Positions 29,289-38,095 of a stretch of 64,000 nt of DNA are shown piece by piece. A program made the translations under genes and the position numbers. The notes below the pieces were generated by a model. The model ran no database searches. It saw only the letters and a list, made by a program, of their open reading frames with translations, and had not been told where the DNA came from. The stretch covers positions 124,001-188,000 of the forward strand of contig NZ_JANHOK010000002.1 of assembly GCF_026929975.1 (NCBI RefSeq). The letters are read 5' to 3'. This stretch comes from Bartonella sp. F02 (lineage in GTDB: Bacteria; Pseudomonadota; Alphaproteobacteria; Rhizobiales; Rhizobiaceae). The first letter of the stretch is position 1. Every line of letters begins with the position of its first letter.

Positions 29289-30537
29289 AGTAGAAAAAAT
29301 GGATACTGACGTATTAAAATATGATGTTGAAACTATTCGACGTGACTTTCCTATTTTTCAACATGATATTTATGGTAAGCGATTAGCATATCTTGACAGT
29401 AGTGCATCTGCACAAAAACCGCAGCTTGTGCTTGAAGCAATGAATGATTTTTATCAATCTCATTATGCTAATGTTCATCGAGGAATGCATTTTTTATCAA
29501 ATGCAGCAACCCAGTCTTATGAAAATGCTCGCGAAACAGTACGCGTTTTTTTAAATGCTCAAGAAACTGAAGAAATTATTTTTACGAAAAGTGCAACAGA
29601 AGCTATTAATACTGTTGCGTATGGTTGGGGCATGCCTCATTTAAAGGAAGGTGACGAAATTATTCTCACTATTATGGAGCATCATTCAAATATTGTTCCT
29701 TGGCATTTTCTTCGTGAAAAAAAAGGGGTTAAACTTATTTTTATTCCCGTTGATGAAAATGGTATTTTACATATTGAAGACTTTGAAAAAGCTTTGAGTA
29801 ATAGGACACGACTTGTTGCAATAACTCATATGTCGAATATTTTGGGAACTGTACCTCCTATTAAAGAAATAATTAAATTAGCACATCAAAATGCTATTCC
29901 TGTTCTTATTGATGGTTCTCAAGGAGCTGTACATTTAACCGTTGATGTTCAAGATATTGACTGTGATTGGTATGTCTTTACGGGTCATAAACTTTATGGT
30001 CCTACAGGAATTGGTGTTCTTTATGGAAAAAAATATCGACTTGAAGAAATGTCTCCTTTTCAAGGTGGAGGAGAAATGGTCGAAGAAGTCACTCTTGATA
30101 AAATTTCTTATAATGATCTTCCATATCGATTCGAAGCTGGAACTCCTCCCATAGCTGAAGCTATAGGGTTAGCGACAGCTATTGATTATTTGAGAGACAA
30201 AAACAGAAATGCTATTCATGCACATGAAACAGCGCTGCTAACTTATGCACACGAAGGGCTTGAAACTATTAAATCACTGCGTATTTATGGTCATGATCCT
30301 CATAAAGGTGCGATTATATCTTTTGCAATTGAAGGTATTCATGCACATGATATTGCTATGTTTGTTGACCGGCAAGGTGTTGCTATACGCGCGGGAACGC
30401 ATTGTGCACAGCCTCTATTGCGACATTTTGGTTTAACGTCTACTTGTCGTGCATCATTTGCTTTATATAGTAATTACAAAGATATTGATCAGTTGATTGA
30501 AGCATTGGAAAAAGCAAAGGTATTTTTTAATGACTAA
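29281..30537 (+). CDS. sufS: Cysteine desulfurase SufS
   Basis: Group II cysteine desulfurase that supplies sulfur to SufBCD. 418 residues with SSASAQKPQLV, NVHRGMHFLSNAAT, the PLP lysine in TGHKLYGPTGIGVLYG and the active cysteine in RAGTHCAQPLL. The ATG at 29281 overlaps the sufD stop; an internal ATG (29299) is a possible alternative. Group II enzymes normally use SufE or SufU as a sulfur acceptor, and no such gene is in this cluster. Confidence 0.96.
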   Translation: MFKVEKMDTDVLKYDVETIRRDFPIFQHDIYGKRLAYLDSSASAQKPQLVLEAMNDFYQSHYANVHRGMHFLSNAATQSYENARETVRVFLNAQETEEIIFTKSATEAINTVAYGWGMPHLKEGDEIILTIMEHHSNIVPWHFLREKKGVKLIFIPVDENGILHIEDFEKALSNRTRLVAITHMSNILGTVPPIKEIIKLAHQNAIPVLIDGSQGAVHLTVDVQDIDCDWYVFTGHKLYGPTGIGVLYGKKYRLEEMSPFQGGGEMVEEVTLDKISYNDLPYRFEAGTPPIAEAIGLATAIDYLRDKNRNAIHAHETALLTYAHEGLETIKSLRIYGHDPHKGAIISFAIEGIHAHDIAMFVDRQGVAIRAGTHCAQPLLRHFGLTSTCRASFALYSNYKDIDQLIEALEKAKVFFND

Positions 30538-30922
30538 ACCAGTTAAAGAATGTCATTCTGCTGAATTTAATGATACAGAAAAAAAAGAAAATATATCCGC
30601 AATTCCAGCGGCTGAAATTGAGCGTATGACAAATGATATTATTGCAGCTCTAAAAACGGTTTATGATCCTGAAATTCCTGCTGATATTTATGAGTTAGGA
30701 CTTATTTATCGTATTGACATTGAAGATGATCGTTCCGTCAAAATTGAAATGACATTGACGGCTCCAGGGTGTCCTGTTGCTGGCGAAATGCCAGGTTGGG
30801 TGGAAAATGCTGTAAGTGCAGTTGAAGGTGTCTTAAGTGTTGAAGTTACAATGACATTTGATCCACCTTGGACACCTGAATGTATGTCAGAAGAAGCACA
30901 AATTGCTGTTGGATGGTATTAG
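30530..30922 (+). CDS. sufT: Fe-S cluster assembly factor SufT (DUF59/MIP18 family)
   Basis: Small DUF59 protein thought to help maturation or transfer of Fe-S clusters. 130 residues: a poorly conserved N-terminus, then the domain with VYDPEIPADIYELGLIYRI, MTLTAPGCPVAGEMP (conserved cysteine) and VTMTFDPPWTPECMSEEA. ATG 30530 overlaps the end of sufS by eight bases. In many relatives a SufA/IscA carrier gene follows; here the convergent sodC gene comes instead. Confidence 0.93.
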   Translation: MTKPVKECHSAEFNDTEKKENISAIPAAEIERMTNDIIAALKTVYDPEIPADIYELGLIYRIDIEDDRSVKIEMTLTAPGCPVAGEMPGWVENAVSAVEGVLSVEVTMTFDPPWTPECMSEEAQIAVGWY

Positions 30923-31018
30923 AAAAGACTTAATTTTTTCATCGATGCTAATTCTAAAATTCTAGCACTCTCATTCTTGAAATTATTTCAAAAACGAAAG
31001 CTGATTTTATGATAACAA

Positions 31019-31555
31019 TTATTCAATAACACCACACGCTAAACGCGCTCCACCTCCACCAAGAGGAAGTGGTTTATCTGACTGATTATCTCCTCCCACA
31101 TGAATTATTAATGAGCGGTTTTTAATTTCAGAAAGCTTCATAATACGCGGCGCAAGAACACTCATCTTTGCTTGACCGTGTTCATCAACATAAAGAGCAG
31201 GGAGGTCGCCAAGATGACCATTAACATTATAAGCCCCAAGATGTTTCTTGGTATTATGAGGATCATAATGTCCTCCTGCCGCACCACCAATTATTTCATT
31301 CTTTATATTACACGACGGATTTTCATGGATATGAAAACCATGAGAACCCTCTGGTAACAAAGATAAATCTGGTGTAAAAATTAAACCACGATTACTTTCT
31401 TCAACTGTAATAATGCCAATAGGCTTTTTTGTATTATTCGCTCCCAATTCATAAATCTTTACTTGAACGGATTCTATAAATTCAGAATTTGCAAATGCAG
31501 AAGAAGAGAAGCTCAAAAATACTAATGAAACTAACGATGAAACAATCTTCTTCAT
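31019..31555 (-). CDS. sodC: Periplasmic Cu/Zn superoxide dismutase
   Basis: Converts superoxide to peroxide in the periplasm, a defence against host oxidative burst. From the ATG at 31555 the protein has 178 residues and begins with a signal peptide (MKKIVSSLVSLVFLSF..., cleavage after SAFA). All metal ligand motifs are present: HGFHIHE, GGHYDP, NGHLGDLP, and IHVGGDN, plus the GGGGARLACGVI end with the disulfide cysteine. An upstream in-frame start at 31594 is rejected because AAGAGAG lies before 31555 and the signal peptide begins there. Confidence 0.95.
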   Translation of the reverse strand: MKKIVSSLVSLVFLSFSSSAFANSEFIESVQVKIYELGANNTKKPIGIITVEESNRGLIFTPDLSLLPEGSHGFHIHENPSCNIKNEIIGGAAGGHYDPHNTKKHLGAYNVNGHLGDLPALYVDEHGQAKMSVLAPRIMKLSEIKNRSLIIHVGGDNQSDKPLPLGGGGARLACGVIE

Positions 31556-31759
31556 ATAAAATACTCTCTTGAAATCAAAAAAATAAAGACACACTAACTG
31601 TATTAACTCTTTAAATATTTAGGGCAAAATAAAAAATTATCACCCATCGCGCATCAAATTATCTGCAATTGTATAAAAATATATAGCAAAATCACTAAAA
31701 CGCAATAAATTTTCTTCAAAATGTTTTTAACTCACGATACTAAAACATTTAATTAAAAT

Positions 31760-32032
31760 TTATGGTAAATCTACGTCTCCAGATTTTTCATTTTTTTCAA
31801 TTTCAAGATTAAAAATATTCACTCCACAAAGAGTGAATAAACTTTTCCACGTTTCCAAAAGAGAAATAATAAAATTCACTGTCTCTGGTTTTGCATTAGG
31901 AATGTTAATTTCAATAGTTAAAGAATCTTCAAGAGAGTTTTCAGCTTCGTTAGTAGCTGTAGCATCTGCCAATACAGCAGCTCCAGAACTTAAAAATGCA
32001 ATTATAGCAAACAAAGATAAAAACTTTCTCAT
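31760..32032 (-). CDS. Small exported protein of unknown function (90 aa)
   Basis: I do not recognise this protein. It begins with a convincing signal peptide (residues 1-22, cleavage after AAVLA) and the mature part of about 68 residues is acidic with a central amphipathic helix-like segment (ETVNFIISLLETWKSLF) and one cysteine (FTLCGVN). AAGGTG stands eight bases before the ATG, so translation is likely. It belongs to a run of five small exported proteins on the minus strand between sodC and a decayed region; function may be in the periplasm or outside the cell (inference). Confidence 0.7.
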   Translation of the reverse strand: MRKFLSLFAIIAFLSSGAAVLADATATNEAENSLEDSLTIEINIPNAKPETVNFIISLLETWKSLFTLCGVNIFNLEIEKNEKSGDVDLP

Positions 32033-32191
32033 AAAACACCTTATCTATTAAATCGCACAACCACTAACAACTTTTCCATTTGCGACAAAAAAAGACAAAA
32101 ATATTTCACATTTACACCCCACATAAAACAATATTTAAATAAATAAAGCTACGTGAGGGTACTTGTTTTACTGGATTCTATTGCTTTAAAA

Positions 32192-32422
32192 TTAGTCAGA
32201 AATTTTTGTAATCAGGTATCCTTTTTTCAAGTAAATACCTGTACGACCTGGTATTGAGCAAATGGAATAATCACCAAATCCAGAACAACTAGGAACAAGC
32301 ATCGCTTCTGTTTTTGCTGTTGAACCTGAACGTGGTCCTGCGAATGCACTTGGAACTGCAAAAGCAGAAACACTAGAAACTAAAACAGCTGCAGAAACTA
32401 ACAAACGAAAAGATTTATTCAT
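32192..32422 (-). CDS. Small exported protein of unknown function (76 aa)
   Basis: No family recognised. The start at 32422 (MNKSFRLLVSAAVL) is chosen over an upstream one because AAAGGT lies before it and a classical signal peptide follows, with cleavage near SAFA. The mature part is only about 47 residues, with two cysteines (VPSCSGFGDYSICSIPG) spaced nine residues apart, which could form a disulfide in the periplasm, and a basic tail (LKKGYLITKISD). Size and cysteines recall secreted peptides, but no function can be claimed. Confidence 0.7.
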   Translation of the reverse strand: MNKSFRLLVSAAVLVSSVSAFAVPSAFAGPRSGSTAKTEAMLVPSCSGFGDYSICSIPGRTGIYLKKGYLITKISD

Positions 32423-32494
32423 AATAATTACCTTTCTATATTTTAAAATCAAAAAGGAAACTGCATTTCTAAGACTTTACTCCATATCTAATTT

Positions 32495-32908
32495 CTAATG
32501 ATACCTTCTAAACCAATATCTAGGAGCACGGCCGTCGCGCGCCAAAACTTCCAGAATAACTTTTGATAAAGCCGAATAATCTCTCAAAAGAAAATCCCCG
32601 ATATGACCATTAATATAGCTCATCTCGTCTCGTCTTTCCTTTATAGACTTAACCTTATTATTATTTAATAACTGTCTTTCGATACTAAATAAATTATTCG
32701 CTCTGCTCTCTTCAGTGTAAGGAGTAGCCACCCACTGATTTCTAGAACGCAGAGGACTTTTAACAGTAGGCACACCCCCATTCCCTACAACATAAGCCAT
32801 CGGAATTCCTGTGGCATAATAACCAGCTTCCACATCTAATGTTAAAGACAAAGAGGTAAAGACACCCAAAAATGCAACCGAAACTAATGAAGAAATGCCT
32901 TTATTCAT
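32495..32908 (-). CDS. Small exported protein of unknown function (137 aa)
   Basis: No family recognised. The preferred start is ATG 32908 (MNKGISSLVSVAFLGVF), giving a signal peptide ending near VEA. An ATG 15 bases upstream (32923) is also possible since AGGAGG lies 11 bases ahead of it. The mature protein has a glycine/proline-rich beginning, a charged helical middle (NNNKVKSIKERRDEMSYI) and a basic end (APRYWFRRYH). It is in the small exported protein cluster; similarity to the neighbouring paralogue pair is not evident. Confidence 0.7.
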   Translation of the reverse strand: MNKGISSLVSVAFLGVFTSLSLTLDVEAGYYATGIPMAYVVGNGGVPTVKSPLRSRNQWVATPYTEESRANNLFSIERQLLNNNKVKSIKERRDEMSYINGHIGDFLLRDYSALSKVILEVLARDGRAPRYWFRRYH

Positions 32909-33044
32909 AATGTAAATTCCCATTCTTAAAAACACCTCCTGCACCAATTAATATTTCGAATACAAATTCTAAAGCGAAAACAAACAATCTATTTCGCTTA
33001 AATATTTAATCAGTGATCAAAGAAAAAACCAAAATAATACCTTC

Positions 33045-33421
33045 TTACCGAGTTAGTCTGTTCGTTACAACAGGCTGTACAACTTCTTCTAATACGTCAG
33101 GAATAGGAAGAGGAATAGTAATAGAAGGAACAGTTTTTTCAGGGACAGGCTTTCCATCAAGAGATGGATAAATAGATGGGGTATAATAAAAATTCTCTAA
33201 AAACGGATAAACGTCAGTTTCCAGAGCAGAAAGCAGCCTCTCTATCAAATGTATAATTAAAAGTGGAGTATACCGAGAATCCTTCCTCGCATCTTGCAAT
33301 GCATTATGATAATAGAGTCCTTTAAAGTTCCAGTTCTCCCTTTAGTGTCCGCTAACGAAGATGCAGAAACACTAACACTCAAAAACGAAGCTAAAACCAC
33401 TGAAGAAAAAAATCTTTTCAT
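33045..33421 (-). pseudogene. Small exported protein gene with a frameshift, paralogue of the next gene
   Basis: ATG 33421, preceded by GAGG, opens a signal peptide (MKRFFSSVVLASFLSVSVSA). That frame stops after about 54 codons. The adjacent frame carries on from about 33343 to 33045 and reads as a sensible protein (KGLYYHNAL, SRYTPLLIIHLIERLLSAL, DVYPFLENFY), with a proline-rich end. A single-base change in the region 33320-33345 (near an AAAGGGAGAA run) would join the two. The second half aligns with the C-terminal half of the gene at 33470-33829. It may be a recent pseudogene, a phase-variable gene or a sequencing error. Confidence 0.65.
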
Positions 33422-33469
33422 CACAAACCTCATTAATTATTCACTATTATTTCTTGTTAATGTCACAGC

Positions 33470-33829
33470 TCATCGATCAAAAAACGAATCTACCATCGGA
33501 TAAAGATGCATTCTCAAACGCTGTAAAAGATCTCTCATCATGAAAATATACATGAGAGGCTTATACTTATCTGTATCATTCTTCATAAGTTGAGAAAGAT
33601 AAAAATAATTTGATGTAACAGGATGAACGCCACTGAACCCAGATGGATCTACTCCCAAATAAGGCGCCTTCACAAAAGGAATAGAAAAGACAGCTCCTTG
33701 AGGATCAACTATTGGAGTATATGACTCTGGTGAAGCTGTTCTCGAAACAGGAGTCTCCACTGTTGAAGACGCCATAGCATTCATACTTAACAATGCCACA
33801 AAAGACGCTGAAAGAATACTTTTCCTCAT
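33470..33829 (-). CDS. Small exported protein of unknown function (119 aa), paralogue of 33045-33421
   Basis: No named family recognised. Excellent ribosome site (AAGGAGAGG) before ATG 33829, then a signal peptide (MRKSILSASFVALLSMNAMA). The mature part has a proline-rich N-terminal half and a C-terminal helical module, YKPLMYIFMMRDLLQRLRMHLYPMVDSFF cut here into YKPLMYIFMMRDLLQRL and RMHLYPMVDSFF, that matches RYTPLLIIHLIERLLSAL / DVYPFLENFY of the neighbour in spacing and hydrophobic pattern. It is the first gene of the cluster in the direction of transcription. Confidence 0.75.
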   Translation of the reverse strand: MRKSILSASFVALLSMNAMASSTVETPVSRTASPESYTPIVDPQGAVFSIPFVKAPYLGVDPSGFSGVHPVTSNYFYLSQLMKNDTDKYKPLMYIFMMRDLLQRLRMHLYPMVDSFFDR

Positions 33830-34336
33830 TAAACCTCTCCTTAGTTAATTGAGAATTGTATTTAAGTTAATTACAATGTGTTTTACAAAACGATAGAATA
33901 AAATATATTTATTGTCAATAAAAATCAATATAAATAACAAATTTTGTGTTTTATTATTTTGTATATATTCTACATATTGTAAGATAAAATACATAGTATG
34001 ATTATATTTTTATTTATACATAGAAATGCTAAGTTATTTATATATTTTATGAATTTTTAAAGTAATGATTTCGATAAATATTCTCAATAACCATAAAAAT
34101 TATTATAACAAAAACAGATCAACTATGAATAGGAAGTATGAATTATTTTCATGATATACAACAAAATGATTTTAAAATAGAGATGTAATTTAAGGTACAA
34201 ATCAATTGATTTTAATGAGTAAAAAAAGATAAAATTTCTTATTTGTATTTAGAAAGTAATAATATACAAATTGAATATATTAAGCACTAATATTACAAAC
34301 TATTAAAAAAAATATTTTATTGATTTTATATAATGA
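33830..34336. other. AT-rich region upstream of the small exported protein cluster
   Basis: About 500 bases of extremely AT-rich sequence with no open frame of note. It should hold the promoter for the cluster on its left edge, but no promoter can be singled out against the composition. Confidence 0.4.
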
Positions 34337-34744
34337 CAATGCTGTCACTGCGACGAAAATATTGTCTATGGTACTCATCAGTTAGATGATAACTATCAGT
34401 TTTGGTAGGTTAAATTTCAAAATATTCTTGATGGTGAAGATGCTTAAGCTATTGAATATGCCTATACTTTAATGGCAATAGATACAGAATTAAAAATGCC
34501 AGTTGTTCATTTGTTTTCTACTCAAACAAGAAATTGATATTTTGTTGTTTGACGTTTTGATAAAGAGAGAAATAATCGGTTTCATATGTACATGGTCTGT
34601 ACTCTGTTACATCCTGATTTCAGGGTATCATCTCTTGATTATGAAGACTTGATGACACCGACTGTAGAATAAATCAGAATTATTTTCAGTAAATGGCCAT
34701 AGTTTGCTAAAAAATATGGAGAATTGCGCTTAAATATTGTCTAA
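34337..34744 (+). pseudogene. HipA-family toxin/kinase remnant
   Basis: One reading frame (34337-34744) interrupted by six stops (34406, 34445, 34535, 34550, 34670, 34700) still spells the middle of a HipA-like protein: YQFW.VKF, AIEYAYTLMA, ELKMPVVHLF, YFVV.RFDKE, NRFHMYMVCTLLHPDFRVSS and LDYEDLM. These match the HipA pattern of KF, EYAYSxMAxxAGIxMP, YFxVxRFDR and RxHMHTLAGLLHADFRxPSLDY (family knowledge). The N-terminal part and the C-terminal NRDDH kinase motif are not found, so the gene is truncated as well as broken. No antitoxin gene is visible. Confidence 0.75.
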
Positions 34745-35524
34745 TTGCCTTAAGAATTACTATCTCTGAACAAAAAGGAGAGGGATGTGATTACATGAAT
34801 GACTTAAAGTTATAACGGCTATTATTAAGTTATTTGCAATTTGGATTCTCTTTTTATTTGAAATGAATGAGCAAAATACTTTAAAAAATCCCTTATTAAA
34901 TATAATGTTAGAACTTTGCGTGGATTGGATATTTTTCTACGACGAAAGGCTATTCAAATGAAAATATTTATAAATTGCATAAAACAGAGGTGCGGCTCTA
35001 TTTTTTGTTAGCGCCTATGATCATGATTAAACAGTTTTGCTACTATTGAAACATGCACAACACCCAATTACGCTAATGATAGTTACACTATCGGTAAGCC
35101 GATATAATGATCAGTATTACTGAAACGATTATTAAAAAATATTTTACGCAAAACTTATTGCTGTAAAAAAACAGCGCTAATATTGTAAAAAGACAATTAA
35201 AATCTTGCTAACCACTTAGATCAGAATATAAATTTTCACCAATTATCTGATGCAATATCAGGTGGTTATTAACAATGTTATAATAACCAATACAATATCG
35301 GTCAGTATTGTATTACACACATTCATACGCTCCACACTTTAAGAGAAATAATAGGAAAGAGAATTATAGGTAATTCAGCAAAAATTAAAAAATAATCAAG
35401 AAAATTAGATGAAAAAAAGAGTTTCTAAGAGACAAGTTAAAAAATTATATTTCTTAACTTTATAAAACTATTTAACTTTGAAAAATTGATAAAATCAAAC
35501 CACTATAGTGTGAATATTCATATA
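34745..35524. other. Decayed intergenic DNA
   Basis: About 780 bases between the hipA remnant and tRNA-Ser with many stops in all frames. Some stretches (for example 34830-35000) look less random than pure spacer and may be further gene remnants, but I could not match any of them. No integrase or insertion sequence was seen. Confidence 0.4.
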
Positions 35525-35614
35525 TGGCGGAGGGGGTGGGATTCGAACCCACGGTACAGTTCCCTGCACGCCGGTTTTCAAGACCGGTGCCTTAAACCAC
35601 TCGACCACCCCTCC
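35525..35614 (-). tRNA. tRNA-Ser (anticodon UGA)
   Basis: 90-nt class II tRNA with encoded CCA. Acceptor stem GGAGGGG pairs with CCCCTCC, the anticodon arm CCGGTCTTGAAAACCGG presents TGA, there is a long variable arm typical of serine, and the T arm has GGTTCGAATCC. It reads UCN serine codons. It separates a decayed region from a small accessory gene pair. Confidence 0.97.
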
Positions 35615-35888
35615 AAAACAGAGATGTCAAAGACAATAATGTGTCTTTTGGCAAAATTCTTGCAAAAGGTCAATTACTCAAATGTAATTTCAGATATTTT
35701 TACTGAATTTTTTTTATAGCCATTGATATTATAAATTATTCTGTAAAATGTTTTGAAAGCATTTAAAATTATAAACTCGTTTTATTAAGCATAATATCAA
35801 AAATAAATTGGGAACTAGTTCGCAACATAAGGATTAATTCAGCATAAAATAAATATTTGAAGGCATCGTTTAAACAAATGGTGACAAG

Positions 35889-36233
35889 ATGAAATTGAAT
35901 AAGAATTTAAATATAATTTCTTTTGCTTTAATCGTTACATGTATTTCATCTATAACCATAGCTTCCCGAAATGCTGTTTTTTATAATTCTCATTGTATAA
36001 CACCTGAGCATAAGTTTATACAAAGTGTTACTAAAGCAGGTAAAAATTCATTTACTGCTTCACAAATTAAAAATTATCTTATGAAAAATGGTTTCACAAA
36101 CATCAAACGATTACATTTAGATGACAAAGGTATTTGGCGCGCTTTAGTGAAATTTAAAAAATGTCATTTTTTTATATCGGTAGATTATTCTGGAGCCATT
36201 AATATTCAAAATACAAAACAAAATTATGATTAA
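35889..36233 (+). CDS. Small exported protein, PepSY-like, function unknown (114 aa)
   Basis: Starts with a signal peptide or anchor (hydrophobic about residues 8-26). The mature part looks like a single PepSY-type domain: FTASQIKNYLMKNGFTNIKRLHLDDKG followed by WRALVKFKKCHFFISVDYSGAI, i.e. a helix then a beta hairpin ending in a VDxxGxI motif (inference from pattern, not a search). PepSY domains often inhibit proteases or act as sensors in the periplasm. It has two cysteines. The last eight bases overlap the next gene, so the two are probably made together. Confidence 0.6.
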   Translation: MKLNKNLNIISFALIVTCISSITIASRNAVFYNSHCITPEHKFIQSVTKAGKNSFTASQIKNYLMKNGFTNIKRLHLDDKGIWRALVKFKKCHFFISVDYSGAINIQNTKQNYD

Positions 36234-36570
36234 GTTTGAAATCGATAGTAATATTTCTTCAAATGTTCGTAAGAAAAGCTTTTTAAAAAAAACTTATTAT
36301 TTTGTTAAAGAGCCTGTATTAATAGGATTTTTAAACGGATGCATCTCCGGAGCAATTGCAATGATTCTTGCTGCATATGGTTATATTGCTATTCCTGGAT
36401 TTGGCCCAATTATTGCTACGGGGATAGGTATAACGCTTTCCATTGGTGTAATGATTGGTGCAATAATAGGATCAATAATAGGTCTTTTAATTGCTACAGT
36501 TGTCAGTTTTTTAAATCGCTTAATATATACTGTAGTAGCCAATTTTTCTTTTAAATCTTATGATAAATAA
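36226..36570 (+). CDS. Small glycine-zipper membrane protein, function unknown (114 aa)
   Basis: Not a family I can name. A polar N-terminus (about 1-30) is followed by two long hydrophobic segments (about 32-55 and 58-92). The second contains glycines at every fourth position (GVMIGAIIGSIIG), a glycine zipper that in other proteins drives tight helix packing, oligomer or pore formation. The start ATG overlaps the stop of the exported protein gene by eight bases, suggesting translational coupling and a joint role at the envelope (inference). Confidence 0.6.
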   Translation: MIKFEIDSNISSNVRKKSFLKKTYYFVKEPVLIGFLNGCISGAIAMILAAYGYIAIPGFGPIIATGIGITLSIGVMIGAIIGSIIGLLIATVVSFLNRLIYTVVANFSFKSYDK

Positions 36571-36650
36571 AAGTATTAATTATTATAGTACTTTAACAAT
36601 GAATAAAACCTATAATGAATGTTGCAAATATTGATTTCTATGCAGTTTAT

Positions 36651-37883
36651 TCAATATTGATCACTTCTTGCATGATTCTTTAACATGAACTTTCCTATAA
36701 TTTCTTTTAATCCATAACCAGGATGTATTCCTTCTCGCATCAGTAGACTACGTAATGGTGAGTAATTACGGAGAAGTTCGAGCCCAATGCTTCGCATAAT
36801 ATGAACTGGCAGCATGTTAGAGAGCAAAGAACAATTCAACGCATGAACAAATCCGCTTCGAGTAAAGATATCAGATTTACGACACCGGTTGTAACGATCA
36901 ACGATCAATTTTGCATCAAAATCAGATATTTTATTAGGCAAAATATCCATTAAAGTTTGTACATCACGAACACCTAAATTAAATCCTTGTGCTCCAATTG
37001 GAGGGAAAACATGTGCTGCTTCACCAACTAGAACTGTTCGGTTTGCAGCAAAAGAATTAGGAAGCAAACTTTTAAGTGCCCAAGTTTGAATTGGTGATTC
37101 TATTGTAATCTTACCAAGAATTAATTGCATCTGATCTTCTAAAATTTCTGCAATTTTTTGTGATTCCATATTGAGTAACTTCTCAGCACGAAGTGGATTA
37201 ACCACCCACACAAGACTGGATTTATTTCCCGGAAGCGGAACTTGTGTAAGAGGACCATCTTCTGTATGAAATTCATTTGATATATTCTGATGAGGTAACT
37301 TATGTGAAAAATTCAAGACGAGTGCTATTTGCGCGTAATTTCGTTGCTTAACACTAATTCCAGCTGCAGTGCGTGCTGAAGAACGGGAGCCGTCAGCAGC
37401 TACAATGAGTGATGTTTCAATGGTTTTTCCATCAGTAAGAGTAATGCATATGTGATTTTTCTGATAATCAAAATATTTTGCAGAAGAAAAAAACCTTGTA
37501 ATATTTGGAGTATTAGCAACAGAATTGATTAAAGCATTATTTAAATTTACATTCGGGACATTATAGCCAAAAGCTTCTTCACCAATTTCAGAAGAAGAAA
37601 AACTTACAGTAGGAGCACGTACAAATCTTGAAGTTATATCGATGATTCTGATAAAAGATAAAGCCGCTGAATGACTCTTAACGATATTCCAAATATGGAT
37701 TTTTTCAAGCATACGAATCGTCGGATTCATAAGAGCAGTAGTTCGTAATTCATCTATACGAGGAAAGGGACCAATAAGAGAAACAGAATACCCCTTATGT
37801 GCAAGATTAAGTGCTGTTAACAAACCAATTGGACCAGAGCCAACGACAGCGATATTGTTATACTCGCTTTTTATAGACGACAC
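36651..37883 (-). CDS. FAD-dependent UbiH/UbiF/COQ6-type hydroxylase
   Basis: Flavin monooxygenase of ubiquinone biosynthesis that hydroxylates the quinone ring. 410 residues: N-terminal FAD-binding fold VVGSGPIGLLTALNLAHKGY, the DG motif AADGSRSSAR, and the second FAD motif LVGEAAHVFPPIGAQGFNLG with the family's GAQGxNxG. Which ring position it acts on (UbiH, UbiF, UbiI or the multifunctional alphaproteobacterial UbiL/UbiM types) cannot be told from sequence alone. It is divergent from pcs. Confidence 0.9.
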   Translation of the reverse strand: MSSIKSEYNNIAVVGSGPIGLLTALNLAHKGYSVSLIGPFPRIDELRTTALMNPTIRMLEKIHIWNIVKSHSAALSFIRIIDITSRFVRAPTVSFSSSEIGEEAFGYNVPNVNLNNALINSVANTPNITRFFSSAKYFDYQKNHICITLTDGKTIETSLIVAADGSRSSARTAAGISVKQRNYAQIALVLNFSHKLPHQNISNEFHTEDGPLTQVPLPGNKSSLVWVVNPLRAEKLLNMESQKIAEILEDQMQLILGKITIESPIQTWALKSLLPNSFAANRTVLVGEAAHVFPPIGAQGFNLGVRDVQTLMDILPNKISDFDAKLIVDRYNRCRKSDIFTRSGFVHALNCSLLSNMLPVHIMRSIGLELLRNYSPLRSLLMREGIHPGYGLKEIIGKFMLKNHARSDQY

Positions 37884-38095
37884 AATTATTTGAACCTTTC
37901 TGATTTATCAATTAACTTTGAGTTTTCCAAATAAGTAATACCTTTTTATTATATAAAATTTCTCTATTATAATAATATAAAGTTTTTCTATTATATTATC
38001 TAATAAGTATTGGAATAGAAAAAATAACCATCTCATGTTTTTTGTAAATTCTTCATACATATAGACAAAAAAAATCCAAAAATGAGGCCAAAACA

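Noticed and set aside
35525-35614. tRNA-Ser as an attachment site of an integrated element
   Set aside because: No integrase gene and no repeated copy of the tRNA 3' end was seen on either side of the accessory region; only the position is suggestive.
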